From: Parelaphostrongylus tenuis
Lineage: Eukaryota; Nematoda; Chromadorea; Rhabditida; Metastrongylidae
DNA: 64,000 bases
NCBI GenBank assembly: GCA_019055375.1
Contig: JAHQIW010004752.1
Location: 310,001-374,000, forward strand
Reading direction: 5' to 3'
Shown here: piece by piece, positions 22,695 through 34,479 of the stretch
How the letters are laid out: each line of letters begins with the position of its first letter
Numbering within the stretch: the first letter of the stretch is position 1
Position numbers and translations under genes: made by a program
The notes under the pieces: generated by a model
Databases searched by the model: none
Told to the model about the DNA's origin: nothing
The model's input: the letters and a program-made list of their open reading frames with translations, nothing else

Positions 22695-24900
22695 ACTATC
22701 AACTATCATGAATCACTTGTACAGCTGTGATTCCGTTGATCGTTGAGTGAGTCGAGAGCAAGCTAGTCTTAGCCTCGATTTTTCTAACTGAGCGCAAGAG
22801 TAGCCTCTTCAGAGTTATAAGGATTCGTTTAAGCTCAAATCTTCCATTTAGGCTTTTTGTAAAGACCATTGGTGGTCTTACTCCAGGGCGCTTATCATCC
22901 CGAAAAATCCAGCCGGTGGTGGCTTTCGTCCATAGGTTGTCTTTAAAACACACTACGTGTCCGATTTATTTTATCTTTGATAGCCTGGCATGTATAAAGG
23001 CGCCTTTGATTTTCGATTATTGTCATAGGTCAGAACTGCGGATTTTCTCTTTCATTTGAGAGATATGGAATACTGATACCAGCGACTTTCTGAGTGCGCA
23101 TTCAATAGCGCCAGCTGGTCCTTCACGTTACTTATGTAGCCACCAGATTTCTGATGCATATATTGAGAGCAGGGATAGTCATTGTATCGAATATGTGGAC
23201 ATAAAGTCGGGTGTTCCTAATTTTCTTCGATGCGTACTCGATGCCGTTGAACACTCTTAAGCAGCTCGCTTTCTCCTGTGTAGCTCCGGATGTAAGGCGT
23301 TTGTCAAGATGTAAGTCGTTCATCACATTGACATGAGGAGCTAGATGGAGCATTCAGAAGTAGTCATCCCGTTTATCGTGATGGATTAGAAACCAGTCTG
23401 TTCCTCCTAAACTTCGCTTCCGTACGATTTGTTCGCAAACCAATCTTTCCAGATGCGTTGCCAAATTCGATCAACAATTGTTCTGCGTGCTTAATGCTTA
23501 CTGACAAAGGAACAATGTTGTCAGCAGAGTGAAGGCGCTTTTATTATCGCCTATCGTTTCTTATTCCCATATCACTCTATTTTGATCATGGGATAACGCT
23601 TTGGAGGGTGAGATGATACTTCTGGCGAAATGATATCGCATCATCAAGTTTTCTACTTGCGTCGATAGTAATATCCTTAAGAAATCGCGATGTTTTAGTT
23701 TTGAAATCTATATATCACATATGAAGAATCGTTATGCACTGAGCATGAACACATTGGCTACCCATGGCTTCTATAACTACTTCTGTTTCAACTCAACTGA
23801 AAACTTCAAATCCATAAAAGTGAGACAGAGCGATCTGTTGCAAAAATTCAAAGTCTGTTATGATAAGGATGTGGTCTATAAAGCTAAATGGTCTTTGAAA
23901 CCTTGACTGTTCTCATAGTTGTCCTTTGTCCAGTGTTCCGTCAGTCCTGCATGAGATAATACGAGTGAATAGATTATAAATGCAGACAGTGAAAAGGCTG
24001 AGCCACAGTTATCCATGTTGCGAAGGTCTTCCCTCGAGAAGTTCATTACGGTGCTACTGGTTTTTCCACTGACTAGGACACTTGCTGTCAGACAAGCAAT
24101 CAATGATGAGCCGAGTCAGTGTATTGATGAAAACTAAAGAAAGATCTTACAGGTAATCCGGTCTTATCCGGCTCAGGCCATGTAGTGCTCGAAGCTTCAC
24201 TGACAAAATAGATTGTTGGAATTTGGAGGAGTAAAAGGGTGGAACGACAAATCCACTCTCTTTTATTGCGTAGGCAAGGACGTGGTTAATGAAGATATTC
24301 GAGTAGCAATAGATGATTTCTCCATTGCCTTTCAGTAGAGCGTAATTGTTGCGCCAAGACGTTGGAGTGTAATCATCTTAGTTTTTGTAATTGGCGAAGC
24401 TTTGCTGAGCTTTGAGAATGTTGTTCTCAACTTTTGCAGCTTAGTCATAACCGCTGCTCTTCTCTCTGCAAAATCTTCTGTCATCGCTTTATTGTGGCTT
24501 TCAAGATCGCCCGCGAGTTGTCGGTTACTCGTGGCTTGTGCAAACTCGTGTTGATGTATTAGCACGAATGTTTCCAGAGACAAACGCCTATTGATGGCCT
24601 TCAAACTCGGCTTCCATAGTGCTAACATGGGGAAGTTGAATGAGTCGGCCATATTCTCCACAGATATAAATAGTGACGGGGGCCTCCGAAAGGATGACTA
24701 GAGATTTGATTGTATCATAGTTCATAGCAGTGTTGGTAGTATTTCTTATCAGCTTCCCTCTTCTTCGAGGAAAAGAAGATGGGATGTTACGCGATAGAGG
24801 AGACTGTCTTATCTTGTGCAGAATCTCAGAGCTGTAGCGACGTCGGTTAGGCAGAACAAACCTCCAATTTGCTAAGCTATCATGAATAAGTACTGCAAAA
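22695..24900 (-). pseudogene. RTE-clade non-LTR retrotransposon, long decayed copy
   Basis: On the minus strand, going down from about 24840, it keeps the RTE order through many frameshifts: a linker with RRLSLETFVLIHQHEFAQAT and LAGDLESHNKAMTEDFAERR, a YSNIF segment, RIRPDYL and FINTLTRL, the reverse transcriptase body, an active-site region near 23.53 kb where the expected FADD reads SADN, and a C-terminal domain (KIRNTRLYVHIFDTMTIPAL) to a degraded 3' tail at 22.71 kb. Its 3' half aligns with 38.4-39.45 kb in the same orientation. The endonuclease domain is mostly missing. It is the longest RTE copy here and clearly dead. Confidence 0.75.
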
Positions 24901-24904
24901 ACAA

Positions 24905-27080
24905 CATCGTGTTTGCAAAACAAGATACGTTAGGCGATTCAGTGAAATAGTTAATAAAATAAAAACATGACCGGGAATACCACTGAAAGTGGTTGAAGCA
25001 ATAAATTTTCATCGTAATCGTTTCTTTAGTGAAGGAAAAAGTGTAATAGAACATGATTTCATTGAACAGTCTAGCAAATATCACTAACGTACTCAGGAGG
25101 CACCAAACAGTTCAGGTAGGCGAAATCCAGTTTGTTCGACTATTTCTTTGTTGGAGATCGATGAGCCTCGACGAGGATGGAAACAGTAAAAAATACAATT
25201 CGTGGACTTTGGAACATCAAAATTCTATCATGATAGGAGGAAAAACCTTAGCGACAATATGCAAACTGTAGTACCTTTCACTCGACTTACTTAAATTTGT
25301 TTGAGTAAGGAGGTGTAATTTCAAACGTGAAAAAACAAATTAATGCTAAACTGGAAAGGCATATTGTTTAACTATGTCAGAGAATCAGCTTAGTTAAACA
25401 TGAAATGGGATCATAAGCTGTGAGCACTGACATATAGAAGTGTTCACAATGTGACCCACACCAGCAGAAATGCAAATAGATCGGTCTCGCTCACTAGGTA
25501 CTGAAATGGCCGCGCCTTGATATAAGTGATCGGCTGGATTCTCAAGGGATCCAATGAGAATGAAAACGTAGAAAGGCAAGAAGGTCGAAAAAAAAAAACA
25601 AATGTGTGGAGAGTGTTAGCTGCTAAGAAAAAAGCAGTGCAGTGATGAAAGGACATGCTTAGTTTGATGACGCAGCTATCACATTCTGAACATTCACGGG
25701 CAAATTGATCTTGGTGATATCGGCGCTTGCTGTTTCTAAAATAATAACACGATATTATAATCTTGGGCTTATGATAGCCTATTGGAAATCTAACGAATGA
25801 TGAGGGGCCTGGCAGTTGATTGATTTTGTTTCGTCTTCTATATACAGAATGCTCTCCTCTACTGTTTATTTTAACAGCCTTAGTCACAGTAGTCGCTGGA
25901 CTTGGCGACGGGTAAGAATTTCGTGGTATTGTGTCTTGACAATGCTATTGGTTTCACAGAAACAATGAATCCGTCCAGAGTTTGAAAAAAGTTTTCAAAC
26001 TATAGCATTCAGGCTGCACATCGTGGTCAGACAGCAAAGATCTCTTCTTCGTCAAACAAAGGTCGGAATGCATTTATGAGAAAATAAAAATTGGCTTAAT
26101 AAAGTTTAGGCTAGACTGTAAAAAATTATTTGCGACGCCTATACTTAGAATCTTTCTGGAATGACAACTAATGATTATTCATAAGCATCTTCAACATAAA
26201 TGCCATGGAATGTAAGCGTAAAAGCTGATTTCAATGATCAATAAGTTTGAAGAAGATCTTAAATGTGACCCTCTTGCATCATCTACATCTTAATCAAATA
26301 TAATGATTCAGGCTACAAATGGAAATTTTGCTGCTCGGAGTCAAGACAAGACTCAATAGTGTTCCTTTAAAATCGAACGAGCTGATATAGCGCTTAATTG
26401 AAGCCGAAAGTCACGATCTTACTCGTACTTACTCTTTCTGAAAATTGAGATTCAAGCTCGCGATTGGAAAGATGCGAAGGATAGAATACACAAACGCGCA
26501 TATAGAGCCGAGCAAAATGCCTGGACAGGAGTGTTTATATGCGAAGCAAAGAAATATGTCAGTCAACAGCAGAGATGGAACTGTATCGTCATCAATCTGC
26601 GTCTCAGAGGATAGAAGGTCGTTCTTGCTTCACTTGAGAAATAACATAAATGGACAGCTCATTGCGCGGCCTTCAGCTTCACTTTCGCGTTATCCAACTG
26701 CTGCCCTCGTATCACGTCTTGGATGGCGATTGCAAAGATTCAGTCAGTCAACCTCGGATTGCCGAATGCTTGCCAACGGCTATCCTGTCGCAGAATTCGG
26801 TAGCATGGTGAAAATTCAGTTGTGAATTAGCTGTAATCTCATGATGTATGCTGAGGTTTATCAACAACATCCTGGTCTTTCGGAGCTCTAATGAAGTTGG
26901 CGAAAGTGTTGTGTCCTGCACTTCCACGATACTTCAGTTGCTACAGCTATCAGGTTATAAAATGATCCGTCATACCAAAACCTTTCCTATTCGTTATGCG
27001 TTCGCAAGTCTGTTTTCGTCCTATGTCCTATTAATACTGTCAGCATAACAATCTGACAACGGTCACGATAACACGATAAC
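24905..27080. other. No gene called; one candidate exon
   Basis: On the minus strand a segment of about 59 bases ending before GTAAGT at about 25288 follows TGCCTTTCCAG and reads LALICFFTFEITPPYSNKF, signal-peptide-like, but has no firm partner. A 126-codon open frame at 26445-26825 (plus) is long for chance but shows no domain or splice context. Confidence 0.3.
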
Positions 27081-27084
27081 ATGT

Positions 27085-27250
27085 TTTGAGTCTTTTATGA
27101 GGTCTGGTATGGCACTTATGCAGGACTAGTCAGCTGCTGTTTCGCCCTTTTAGCTCATCACAATGCCTTTCAATTCAGTCGATCCCTTGCATGAGGATAT
27201 ATCCCCTCGTCATAAAGGAATTGACGTCCAATTAGCTGAATCACCGCATG
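27085..27250. repeat. Fragment related to the 7.4 kb MITE-like element
   Basis: ATGAGGTCTGGTATGGCACT matches the arms of the 7394-7753 element, and ATAAAGGAATTGACGTCCAA with AATCACCGCATGTCGAG matches its interior in inverse orientation. The second arm is not found, so this copy is truncated or rearranged. Confidence 0.5.
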
Positions 27251-27254
27251 TCGA

Positions 27255-27865
27255 GTAAACAAATCCCTGACATGACTAGAGTAGAGCACCTGTGGCCGAT
27301 AGAATGAATCAAGCCTACATAGGTCAGGCAGAGGTCCCAGATAGCTGATAAGTGAAGATAAATTGAGGCATAGTTGGTGATGATGTATATGTTTTCCTCT
27401 TCATACATCAACACAGGGCTCTCAGACTTCCATTCATTGGGAAGGTCAAACCACTATTCTGAAGATCGGCAGTGACATTTTTCTGGTATACTGCCAGTAT
27501 CGTCATGATGACTGTCGCTGATAATGCTGTTCCTGCACATTGATATGTTCACGAATTTACTGATGTCGTTATCAATATCTACAGAGTTTGTGTGAAATTG
27601 AGTTCTCTGCTACCTTCTAAAATGTTGACGTTTTCGACACCATTGTGAATATACTGAATGAGGTAATTGATTTTAATACCGCTTCTGCAAAGTTGACCAT
27701 CAAAGTTACTAGAAGAGTGCAAAAAAATCAGATCATTTCGAAATAACCTTCGATTGACCTCACTTACTACAAAGGATAAAAAGGACAAAGCTCGCGGAGT
27801 TATCAATCTCTGAGGGATTGCATCATACATTTGCCTTCTTTTTTGACATCGTTTGAGGTGATTAG
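27255..27865. other. No feature recognised
   Basis: No supported exon. An open frame at 27579-27905 on the minus strand runs into the antisense of the RTE copy and is not called. Confidence 0.3.
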
Positions 27866-27869
27866 AAGG

Positions 27870-28810
27870 ATTTCTGGCCTTTACAATGACTCTAAACAAC
27901 GTCATGCGAACATTAGGACGGGACGATATGGAAGAGAAAATTGACGGTAGACAGTTAAACCACCTTTGCTTTGCTTACGATATCGTTCTCATAACACCAA
28001 ACATCAACCAAGCGGGACGAATGTTGACCGATTTCGATGACGCCTGTGAAAAGATAAGTCTTCAACTAAATCTAACGAAAACGATGCTCATGAGGAACGG
28101 ATGGGTTTGAATGCTCCATTCAACCTCAACGGAACGACAATCTCCGATTGCTCCAGTTATGTCTCTCTAGGTCGTGAAACCAACATGATGAACGACCTAG
28201 CTCCAGAGTTGAGTAGGAAGAAACGAGCGTCTTGGGGAACGTTTAAGAACATCGAAGATGTAGTGAAGAGGACTAGGAACATTGGACTCCGTGCCCACCT
28301 TTTTCACTTGACGATTATCCCTGCCGTAATGTGTGCAGCAGAAACCTGGTCGCTACGTAAGCAGGATGAAAGATCACTTAGCGTTATTGAACGCGCAATC
28401 GAAAGGTCGATGCTAGGAGTATCCTGTATCTCGCATATGAGAGAGGATCCAAAGTTCCGACCTACGTCAACTATCGAAAATCAAAGATGCCGATCTACAC
28501 GCCAGAATATCGAAAATGAGATGGGCCGGACACGTGATGCGCTTCAACGACAGCCGACTGACGAGAGCCGTCACCGACTGGATTTCTCGCGACATCAAGC
28601 GCTCTACAGGAAGACCACTGACCCGTTGGTCCGATTTCTTCACGAAGGCTATAGAAGAAAGATATGATGCTCAGCGAATCCCTAGAACGAGGAAGACCCA
28701 CTGGGCTATTTTGCAGGCGATAGGGAAAAATGGAAGTGTTGCTGGCACCCTCTCGAGTCACTAGACGATCAACGGGACGACAGGTGATACAGGTGATACA
28801 ATGATTCGCG
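27870..28810 (+). pseudogene. RTE-clade retrotransposon, 5'-truncated copy
   Basis: Begins inside the reverse transcriptase: NNVMRTLGRDDMEEKIDGRQ, then CFAYDIVLITPNINQ, where the catalytic FADD box reads FAYD. A frameshift follows, then LSRKKRASWGTFKNIEDVVK, LRAHLFHLTIIPAVMCAAET and ERAIERSMLGVSCISHMRED, another frameshift, and MRWAGHVMRFNDSRLTRAV (the C-terminal domain). The 3' tail is a short GGTGATACA repeat, shared with the copy at 38.4 kb. 5' truncation is usual for target-primed insertion. Not functional. Confidence 0.85.
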
Positions 28811-28824
28811 GTGTCCCCCCGCTG

Positions 28825-28995
28825 TATCGAGTCAGTGCTGCTGCTTACCTTCCTAAACAAGTTTGTGAACAGCCTGCCACCAATTTACCGGCCCTGGAGA
28901 AATGGACGGCTTGGTAGACCATGAGCGCGCGACGGCACCATCAACCTTGTGTGCGGCCCTGAGCACTTTTGACCACTGCGCCACATGTGCTCCAA
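28825..28995 (-). repeat. SINE-like repeat, family S2, copy abutting the RTE tail
   Basis: CAGTGCTGCTGCTTACCTTC, GCCACCAATTTACCGGCCCT and TTTTGACCACTGCGCCACAT match the S2 order. It starts within about 15 bases of the RTE 3' end. Confidence 0.6.
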
Positions 28996-29555
28996 TCACT
29001 AAACAGTTCTTCATAACTGAGTTTCTCTTTGTAAATTCTCACATGCTCAGCGTTGAATGAAGACATTTGGCATTGCGAGCTAATACGTGTAATCATAGTC
29101 TAAACTCAATCCGCTGTCCGCCCTGTTCTACCCATTCCATATCATGGCTCGAGATATAGTGTTTTCTAGATGTTGCCTTAAAACTAATGTTGGAGTTACA
29201 ATTGAAAGATGACTTTGTAGAAGACATAATTGTTTCTACAGAACATCTTGAAGTCAAAAAAATTTCAGTCTTTTTGTCATAACCTGCTGTTGAAACGCTG
29301 AGAACGATATTTGTTCAAACCGTTATTGGTTTAAACATCTTTCCAACCGTAAACACCGGATTCGTGTCGTTGTCAGCCAGCTATTATTCATTGAAGAAGT
29401 GTCGCCGAGGAATTCCTCGAAGCAGGTTAGATTTCATAAGTTGTTCTTAGTTATGACTTGAAACAAAATAATCAATGCAAATAGATATCAAGTAAAACAT
29501 GCTATGGAAGCTCTGAAGGTTAGAACTCTCGGAGTTGATCATTTCCTTATGGATA
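28996..29555. other. No feature recognised
   Basis: AT-rich. Possibly holds the last exon of the minus-strand model at 29829-30137 (an AACCTTCAG acceptor near 29530), but that would add only seven codons. Confidence 0.25.
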
Positions 29556-29559
29556 CCAT

Positions 29560-29792
29560 GTATTCGCCTTCTATTTTCAGCTTCGACGTAATTGAATATA
29601 TCTGGGTTCTACAATGACTCACGATTTATCAGATCCGTACTGATATCTTCTCAGACAAGTCTAGTATCAATTTGTAGACCAGGGGCGATGGAAAACTTCA
29701 TAAGCCTGGAGTGCGGGATCGAAATCCAGACCACTGCTTGATTAATCATATGTGTCGCTGAGCATCTCTGCTCACTTCGCCACATGCGCTCT
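29560..29792 (-). repeat. SINE-like repeat, family S2, copy
   Basis: ACAATGACTCACGATTTATC, CTCAGACAAGTCTAGTATCA, GACCAGGGGCGATGGAAAAC and TTCGCCACATGCGCTC follow the S2 consensus order. Confidence 0.65.
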
Positions 29793-29828
29793 TTTTATTG
29801 GTATTCTTGGAAAAAATTTTGTACTTAC

Positions 29829-30137
29829 CGTATTTCATTGATATCCAAAAAATTACAAAATTCCATGGATTCACGTGTTTTCTGATCAGAAAATTACGAA
29901 CAAATCATCTATCAAAATTTAATCGCAGATTTCTTCAAATGCTTTTTGTATTGAGAATTTCTTACATTTAAAAACAGCTGTACCATATGAACTCGTACAA
30001 TAGTTTCCATTGATGTGTAATTGTACAGAAGAGGTTGCCTCCCAGAGCTAGACACATCAAAGATTTTTCTACTGAGAGGATTATTTTTATAACCTTTCAA
30101 AAACTTAGGAATATGGGTGAAGCAGAGCGCTCTACTT
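29829..30137 (-). CDS. Candidate two internal exons of an unrecognised gene
   Basis: Exon 30137-29966 follows TATCTGCAG and ends before GTAAGA. Exon 29881-29829 follows TTTTCTGATCAG and ends before a perfect GTAAGT. They join in phase 0 and leave phase 2 at the 3' side. The product contains FTHIPKFLKGYKNNPLSRKI, NYTSMETIVRVHMVQLFLN and KTRESMEFCNFLDINEI. Good splice sites on both exons and matching phase favour a gene. Neither start nor end was found and no domain is recognised. Confidence 0.4.
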
Positions 30138-30139
30138 CT

Positions 30140-30875
30140 GCAGATAGTCTTCGAGCAAAAGTTTTCTATTTCTTTCTTATCAATACCAATTTCTTGGAAT
30201 TAATACTAGCTTGTTTTCACTCTGTCATCGTACGATGAAGCTAAATTTTCTCCACATTGTAAATATATATGTGACAGTAAACACATCTAACGCAAATATT
30301 GGACTTTCTTGCTTCTATCTTAGTGGATACTCAAATGAAGTCACGAAAATTCCAATGAAGGAAACACCGCTATAACAGCAAAAAATCTTCTCTAGCCTGA
30401 ACGTGAACGCAAACTGAATGCATTGTTGGTTTCTATGGTGATGATATTTTGGTTGTGAGATGATGGGAAGGGAAGAAAAGTGCGATCTTGAACTGTAATC
30501 GACGCGCACATAATGGCTTTACACTTGAAGACAGAGCTCGGGCAAGACGAGCTAGAAATGGTAGAGTGTTTACAATGCTGAGGACGGGTTAAGAAGTCAC
30601 TGCAACTACCTGACAATTGGAGAGGGAAGAGGAAACCATCAGGTGTAAAAGGAAGACGAATAGAAGAAAGGGATTATGGAGTTTGTTTGGCTATTGGCAA
30701 AGAAGAAAAAATCAGAAGTAAGGAACTGAGATTTTCATGACACAGCGATAATAATTAAAGTGAGCAAACTATGATTTATCTTGATGAATAACATAAATTG
30801 CTTCAAATTAACTGCTTTGAACCAGTGGTACGATGTTGGGTTACTCATCTAAGAAAATTGAGTGGTACGCGAAGA
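30140..30875. other. No gene called
   Basis: Two overlapping minus-strand open frames at 30315-30616 have protein-like composition but no splice partner for the exons below them. Confidence 0.25.
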
Positions 30876-30879
30876 TTCA

Positions 30880-30965
30880 AATCAAGCGGTAATTGAACAC
30901 GTGCTTCACCTTACCGAGGACGCTTGCTGCCACTACACTACCACGGTACCGCCTTATGATTTTTC
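30880..30965 (-). repeat. tRNA-like sequence with an 8-base closing stem
   Basis: The minus strand reads AGGCGGTA ... TAGTGTAGTGGCAGCAAGCG ... GTGTTCAATTAC ... TACCGCTT. A-box- and B-box-like blocks are closed by an eight-base stem with one G-U pair. No convincing anticodon arm, so a tRNA-derived repeat or tRNA pseudogene. Confidence 0.45.
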
Positions 30966-31479
30966 CCATCAAAATTGTCGGCAACTAATCTGTAATCGAT
31001 TTGGTCTGCTAAGCATATTTCGGCATTGAACCCAGTTGAGCTGACAGCTTTTTCTACATGTATGACTTAGATTTCTGTAAATTCACTTCTCTCGAGCCGT
31101 GGTGTGATATTAAAGACTTGTGACCTTTTTTATTAGTCTTCCGAGGGCTATTACCAAACATGTTCAAGTTATTTCGACAAGCGACAGGTTTTCCGAGTAT
31201 TATGATTGTGTGGCCATTTTCAGTTTTCAACCCTTTCACAAAACTCACAAAGCCCTTTACGACTTTCCTTTGATGATGGCAATCTATTCATTTCTGAACA
31301 TCTGCATAGAAAGGTAATTTGATGATAGCTCTTAGACAATAAAATTCGACACCCGGTCATAAACTTTCCCATGACTTAAAAAAAAACCCAGCACACTTAT
31401 GTTTTTACTTCTATTCTCACAGACGTTGTTCATGTGTAAATTCTATACCTTCTTCCAATTGGCACCATTTTTTTCCAAT

Positions 31480-31704
31480 GTATCTGGCTCAAACTCCCCT
31501 CAGGTCGAGCCGTCTATCGGCATTAAGCACCAGGCTATTTCTGAAAGCTTCCATGCATCATATGAAAACATGCTAACACGACTATCGAAGATTTCCAGAA
31601 CGATTCGTCTTGACTTGCAATCAATGGCATTTATGCTGTGCAACAAGGTCTGTGGGCTTCAACCAAAACCGCTCAGCAAGGCCGAAGTCCTTCATGGACT
31701 ATGA
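31480..31704 (+). CDS. Weak candidate exon
   Basis: After CAAACTCCCCTCAG the plus frame encodes VEPSIGIKHQAISESFHASY, ENMLTRLSKISRTIRLDLQS and a Cys-containing tail to TGA. Composition is protein-like, but no upstream exon was found. Confidence 0.25.
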   Translation, partial: VSGSNSPQVEPSIGIKHQAISESFHASYENMLTRLSKISRTIRLDLQSMAFMLCNKVCGLQPKPLSKAEVLHGL

Positions 31705-33100
31705 ACAATGTGAAACAAACTAAATGAAAAAAGTTCCAAGATCTTCACAGCGTGCTTCACGACCGTGTTAACAAAAGCAGGAGAGAAGACCACCAACGGT
31801 GAGCACATTCTTCTTCTGATGAAGAATTACTTATAAGAAAGTGGAGAAGGCTTACAAGTCGCTACTCAGAATGCACTTAGAAGAAAAAACCATTCTTTGA
31901 ACGCAAGTAGGCAATCGAGAAGAAAGTGGTGTTTGCTGCCAAAAAAAAAAGAACTTATTTTATGGCTACAAGAAATCTCATTGCTTTTCTTTCAGTTTGC
32001 TTGTCATCCAATTATCAAATTTCCCAATGCTCTTGTAAAACAACTAATTGGCAATTGAAGGCTTTTCATATAAGTTGAGAAATTTTTCAAGGGTAAGTTC
32101 CAATTATAGACCTCAGGTGATCATCATGGACTGCCGAAAGGCTTGCCGCGCGGCCCGGCCGGCATCGTCGAGAAGACTCATAGGCTCGTTTCAATACCGT
32201 ACGGATAACCTTTGCAGTAAGTCAATAATTTGTTATTTCTTGATTGGCGAGCTTGACGTTCTTAACAATACGATTTATTAAGTGTGATATAGCGCAAGAA
32301 TGATGGCTGACGTTTCATCGCTTAAAAACCGACAAACCTGAAAGCGAAATATTGCATTATCGCAACATTAGAGAAGCAAATTGAGCATTTGGAAAATTTC
32401 CCATGACCCACACTTTCAGAGCATTTTGAATCATCGCCATTGCTGTATATGCAAGCTCATACCCATTATGTGAATCAGTTTTCTTCACTCAAAGGTCTCG
32501 TCCCAACCATCCTAATTTTATCGTAAACTACTGTTTAGAATAATAAATTTATAACAATCTGCTATCTGCTAAAATGAACGTAGACAATTCGAAATCTTTC
32601 AAATACAAAATACAGCCTATTTTTAAGCAGTCTACTGCTTAGATTACTGCAATAGTAGAGTATTGTAGTGAAGTAGCGACCTTCTTCGGCTTTACTATTG
32701 CGATTTTATTCTATTATTAATTCTGCTAGAATTCCTGACAAGTTGATTGCCATCTCATAATATGGGTCTTTGAGGCTTATTCACGTCTACCGGAACTCCG
32801 TCGACAATCTGCAATAATTTTATTATTCTTCTAAATTTCACATACAACACGACTTTACTCTTCCCCATTGTTCGCTGCCTTTTCAACGCATGTTTTTTCA
32901 AATCATTTTTTTTACTCATTTTGCTTATTTTTACAACAAATCATGAACGAAAATTCTCGATCTCTGTTGTCACAACAAGTAACAAGCAATTTTTAAAATA
33001 ATTCTGGAAAATTCCAGATCCAAATCCTAGCATATGTTGGGCGGTATGCATTGATTTCAATTCATGAGTACACGAATACAGTTACACTGAAGATAATTAT
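31705..33100. other. No gene called; one GC-rich island at 32112-32215
   Basis: Bases 32112-32215 are much more GC-rich (CGCGCGGCCCGGCCGGCATC) than their surroundings and open on both strands. On the minus strand the stretch lies between a GCAAAG acceptor and CTGAG/GTCTAT and would encode KRAYESSRRCRPGRAA. The strand cannot be decided. The rest is AT-rich. Confidence 0.3.
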
Positions 33101-33105
33101 ATCGC

Positions 33106-33237
33106 ACTAAACTTTGTTGACTGAAATAGAAGTGAGTGAAATTTACACTCTCAATACCAAGGTGATTCAACGTTTCGATAACACAGAATTTTCCTCGTTT
33201 TCATCATATACTTCTATTTCAATCAACAAAGTTTAGT
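33106..33237. mobile_element. Hairpin (MITE-like) element, 28-base arms with one mismatch
   Basis: Arm 33106-33133 and arm 33210-33237 are inverted copies matching at 27 of 28 bases (ACTAAACTTTGTTGA start). A 76-base non-coding loop separates them. The pairing stops sharply at both outer ends. It sits directly beside a mariner relic. Confidence 0.65.
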
Positions 33238-33249
33238 ATCAGTGTCCAA

Positions 33250-33600
33250 ACATTGTTTGCCGGTCTCCTGAAGAATGTGCCATTCCGTCGTTGGATCACA
33301 ATGAAGCTCGTCAGCCAATATCCGGAAACTCATCGATGGATTATTTAATTCGATTGGCATCTGCTTAAAAATCCACTTTTGTGGACTCAATCGTCCTCTT
33401 TTTCATGGAATGTCTCGAAGCAACGTTCAGCTGTATGAACATCGAAGATTTCCTCGCCATATGCCTTACACAATTGTCGATGAGCCGCAAAAGCCTTGAC
33501 ACCAATTTGTGATAAAAGTGGAGCAGCAGACAAATCTCTTCATTGGACAGTTCCATTCTGAAGGCTATGTAGACAAATGAGATATCGTTCCATAAGCATG
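33250..33600 (-). pseudogene. Mariner-type transposase relic, N-terminal domain
   Basis: The minus frame from 33556 begins MELSNEEICLLLHFYHKL. Across frame changes it continues like the mariner helix-turn-helix region (CKAYGEE- and HTAERCF-like text in the alternate frame, FHEK, then KVDF) and later IDEFPDIG. Frameshifts and stops show decay. The catalytic DD34D region is absent. Confidence 0.5.
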
Positions 33601-33873
33601 AAAACGAGTTGTCCGATGAGCTCAAATTCGCACAAAATACGTGTGTAGACATCATTTTCTCAGGAAATGTGATAGAACTATTCCTACAACCTACTGCTTC
33701 ACGCTGATCGAACAGCGTATCACAGTCCCAGCAATTGTTTCCACAACTTCTTTTCACAGATTGTCTCTTTTTGGTACCGATAATATATACGTAGGGAAGT
33801 TTGGAGTAACAAACGGTTTGCCCTCCTTTCCGCTTGTGGGGGCATCCATCTAAAAAGCCCATTTGATTCTTCG

Positions 33874-33967
33874 ATGTCGTACGAAGCAGCTAAACAATTT
33901 TTCAACGATCGCTATTCGTCGTTTTTAGATTTGTTTTGCGTCGGTAGACAATTAGCTGTCGTCACTG
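33874..33967 (+). CDS. Weak candidate first exon
   Basis: ATG followed by 31 codons (MSYEAAKQFFNDRYSSFLDL) to a GTAGGT donor in phase 1. No downstream partner found. May be an isolated remnant or chance. Confidence 0.2.
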
Positions 33968-34479
33968 GTAGGTCAACATCCACAATTCTCTGCGTTTCCC
34001 TAATCTCGCGTTTCCGTTACGAGCTTTTTATCAACAATGTTTGATTTTAAGAACGTCAGCGGTTTTATGATCAGCAGTTTTTGTTTTTTCACTGTTCTTT
34101 TTGGATATCACTTTTAATAACCGTTGGAACTCGTTTCCTTCCTATAATTACCTACTTCAATATTTCATACTGAGCAGTAGAAGAATGGGCATAAGGCAAG
34201 AAAATGAATTTTATTTACTCACTAGTACTGTTGCATGGCAGTCTTTTTACCTTCACTGTCGAATAACAGTGTTTGAGCTCATACCGAATTTCATTGACTC
34301 AAATGAAAACAGCCCCAAGTCATCTAATAAGTTTGTAGTTATACCCGCTCATCACATGAACTTGCTAAGCTTTCACCCTGTAAAATTTCAAGCCCGATTC
34401 CGCTAACAACTTCGCTTTTTGCAACTTCTACCATATATTTGACAAAGAGAAAAAAAAACGGCAAGCGATTCTACGTGGG

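Noticed and set aside
28495..28860. 121-codon minus-strand frame
   Set aside because: Antisense of the RTE C-terminal domain.
30880..30965. Functional tRNA gene
   Set aside because: A and B boxes and a closing stem exist, but no acceptable anticodon stem-loop.
33365..33862. 165-codon minus-strand frame as a single gene
   Set aside because: Its C-terminal third is mariner helix-turn-helix relic and the upstream part shows no domain; a chance fusion is more likely.
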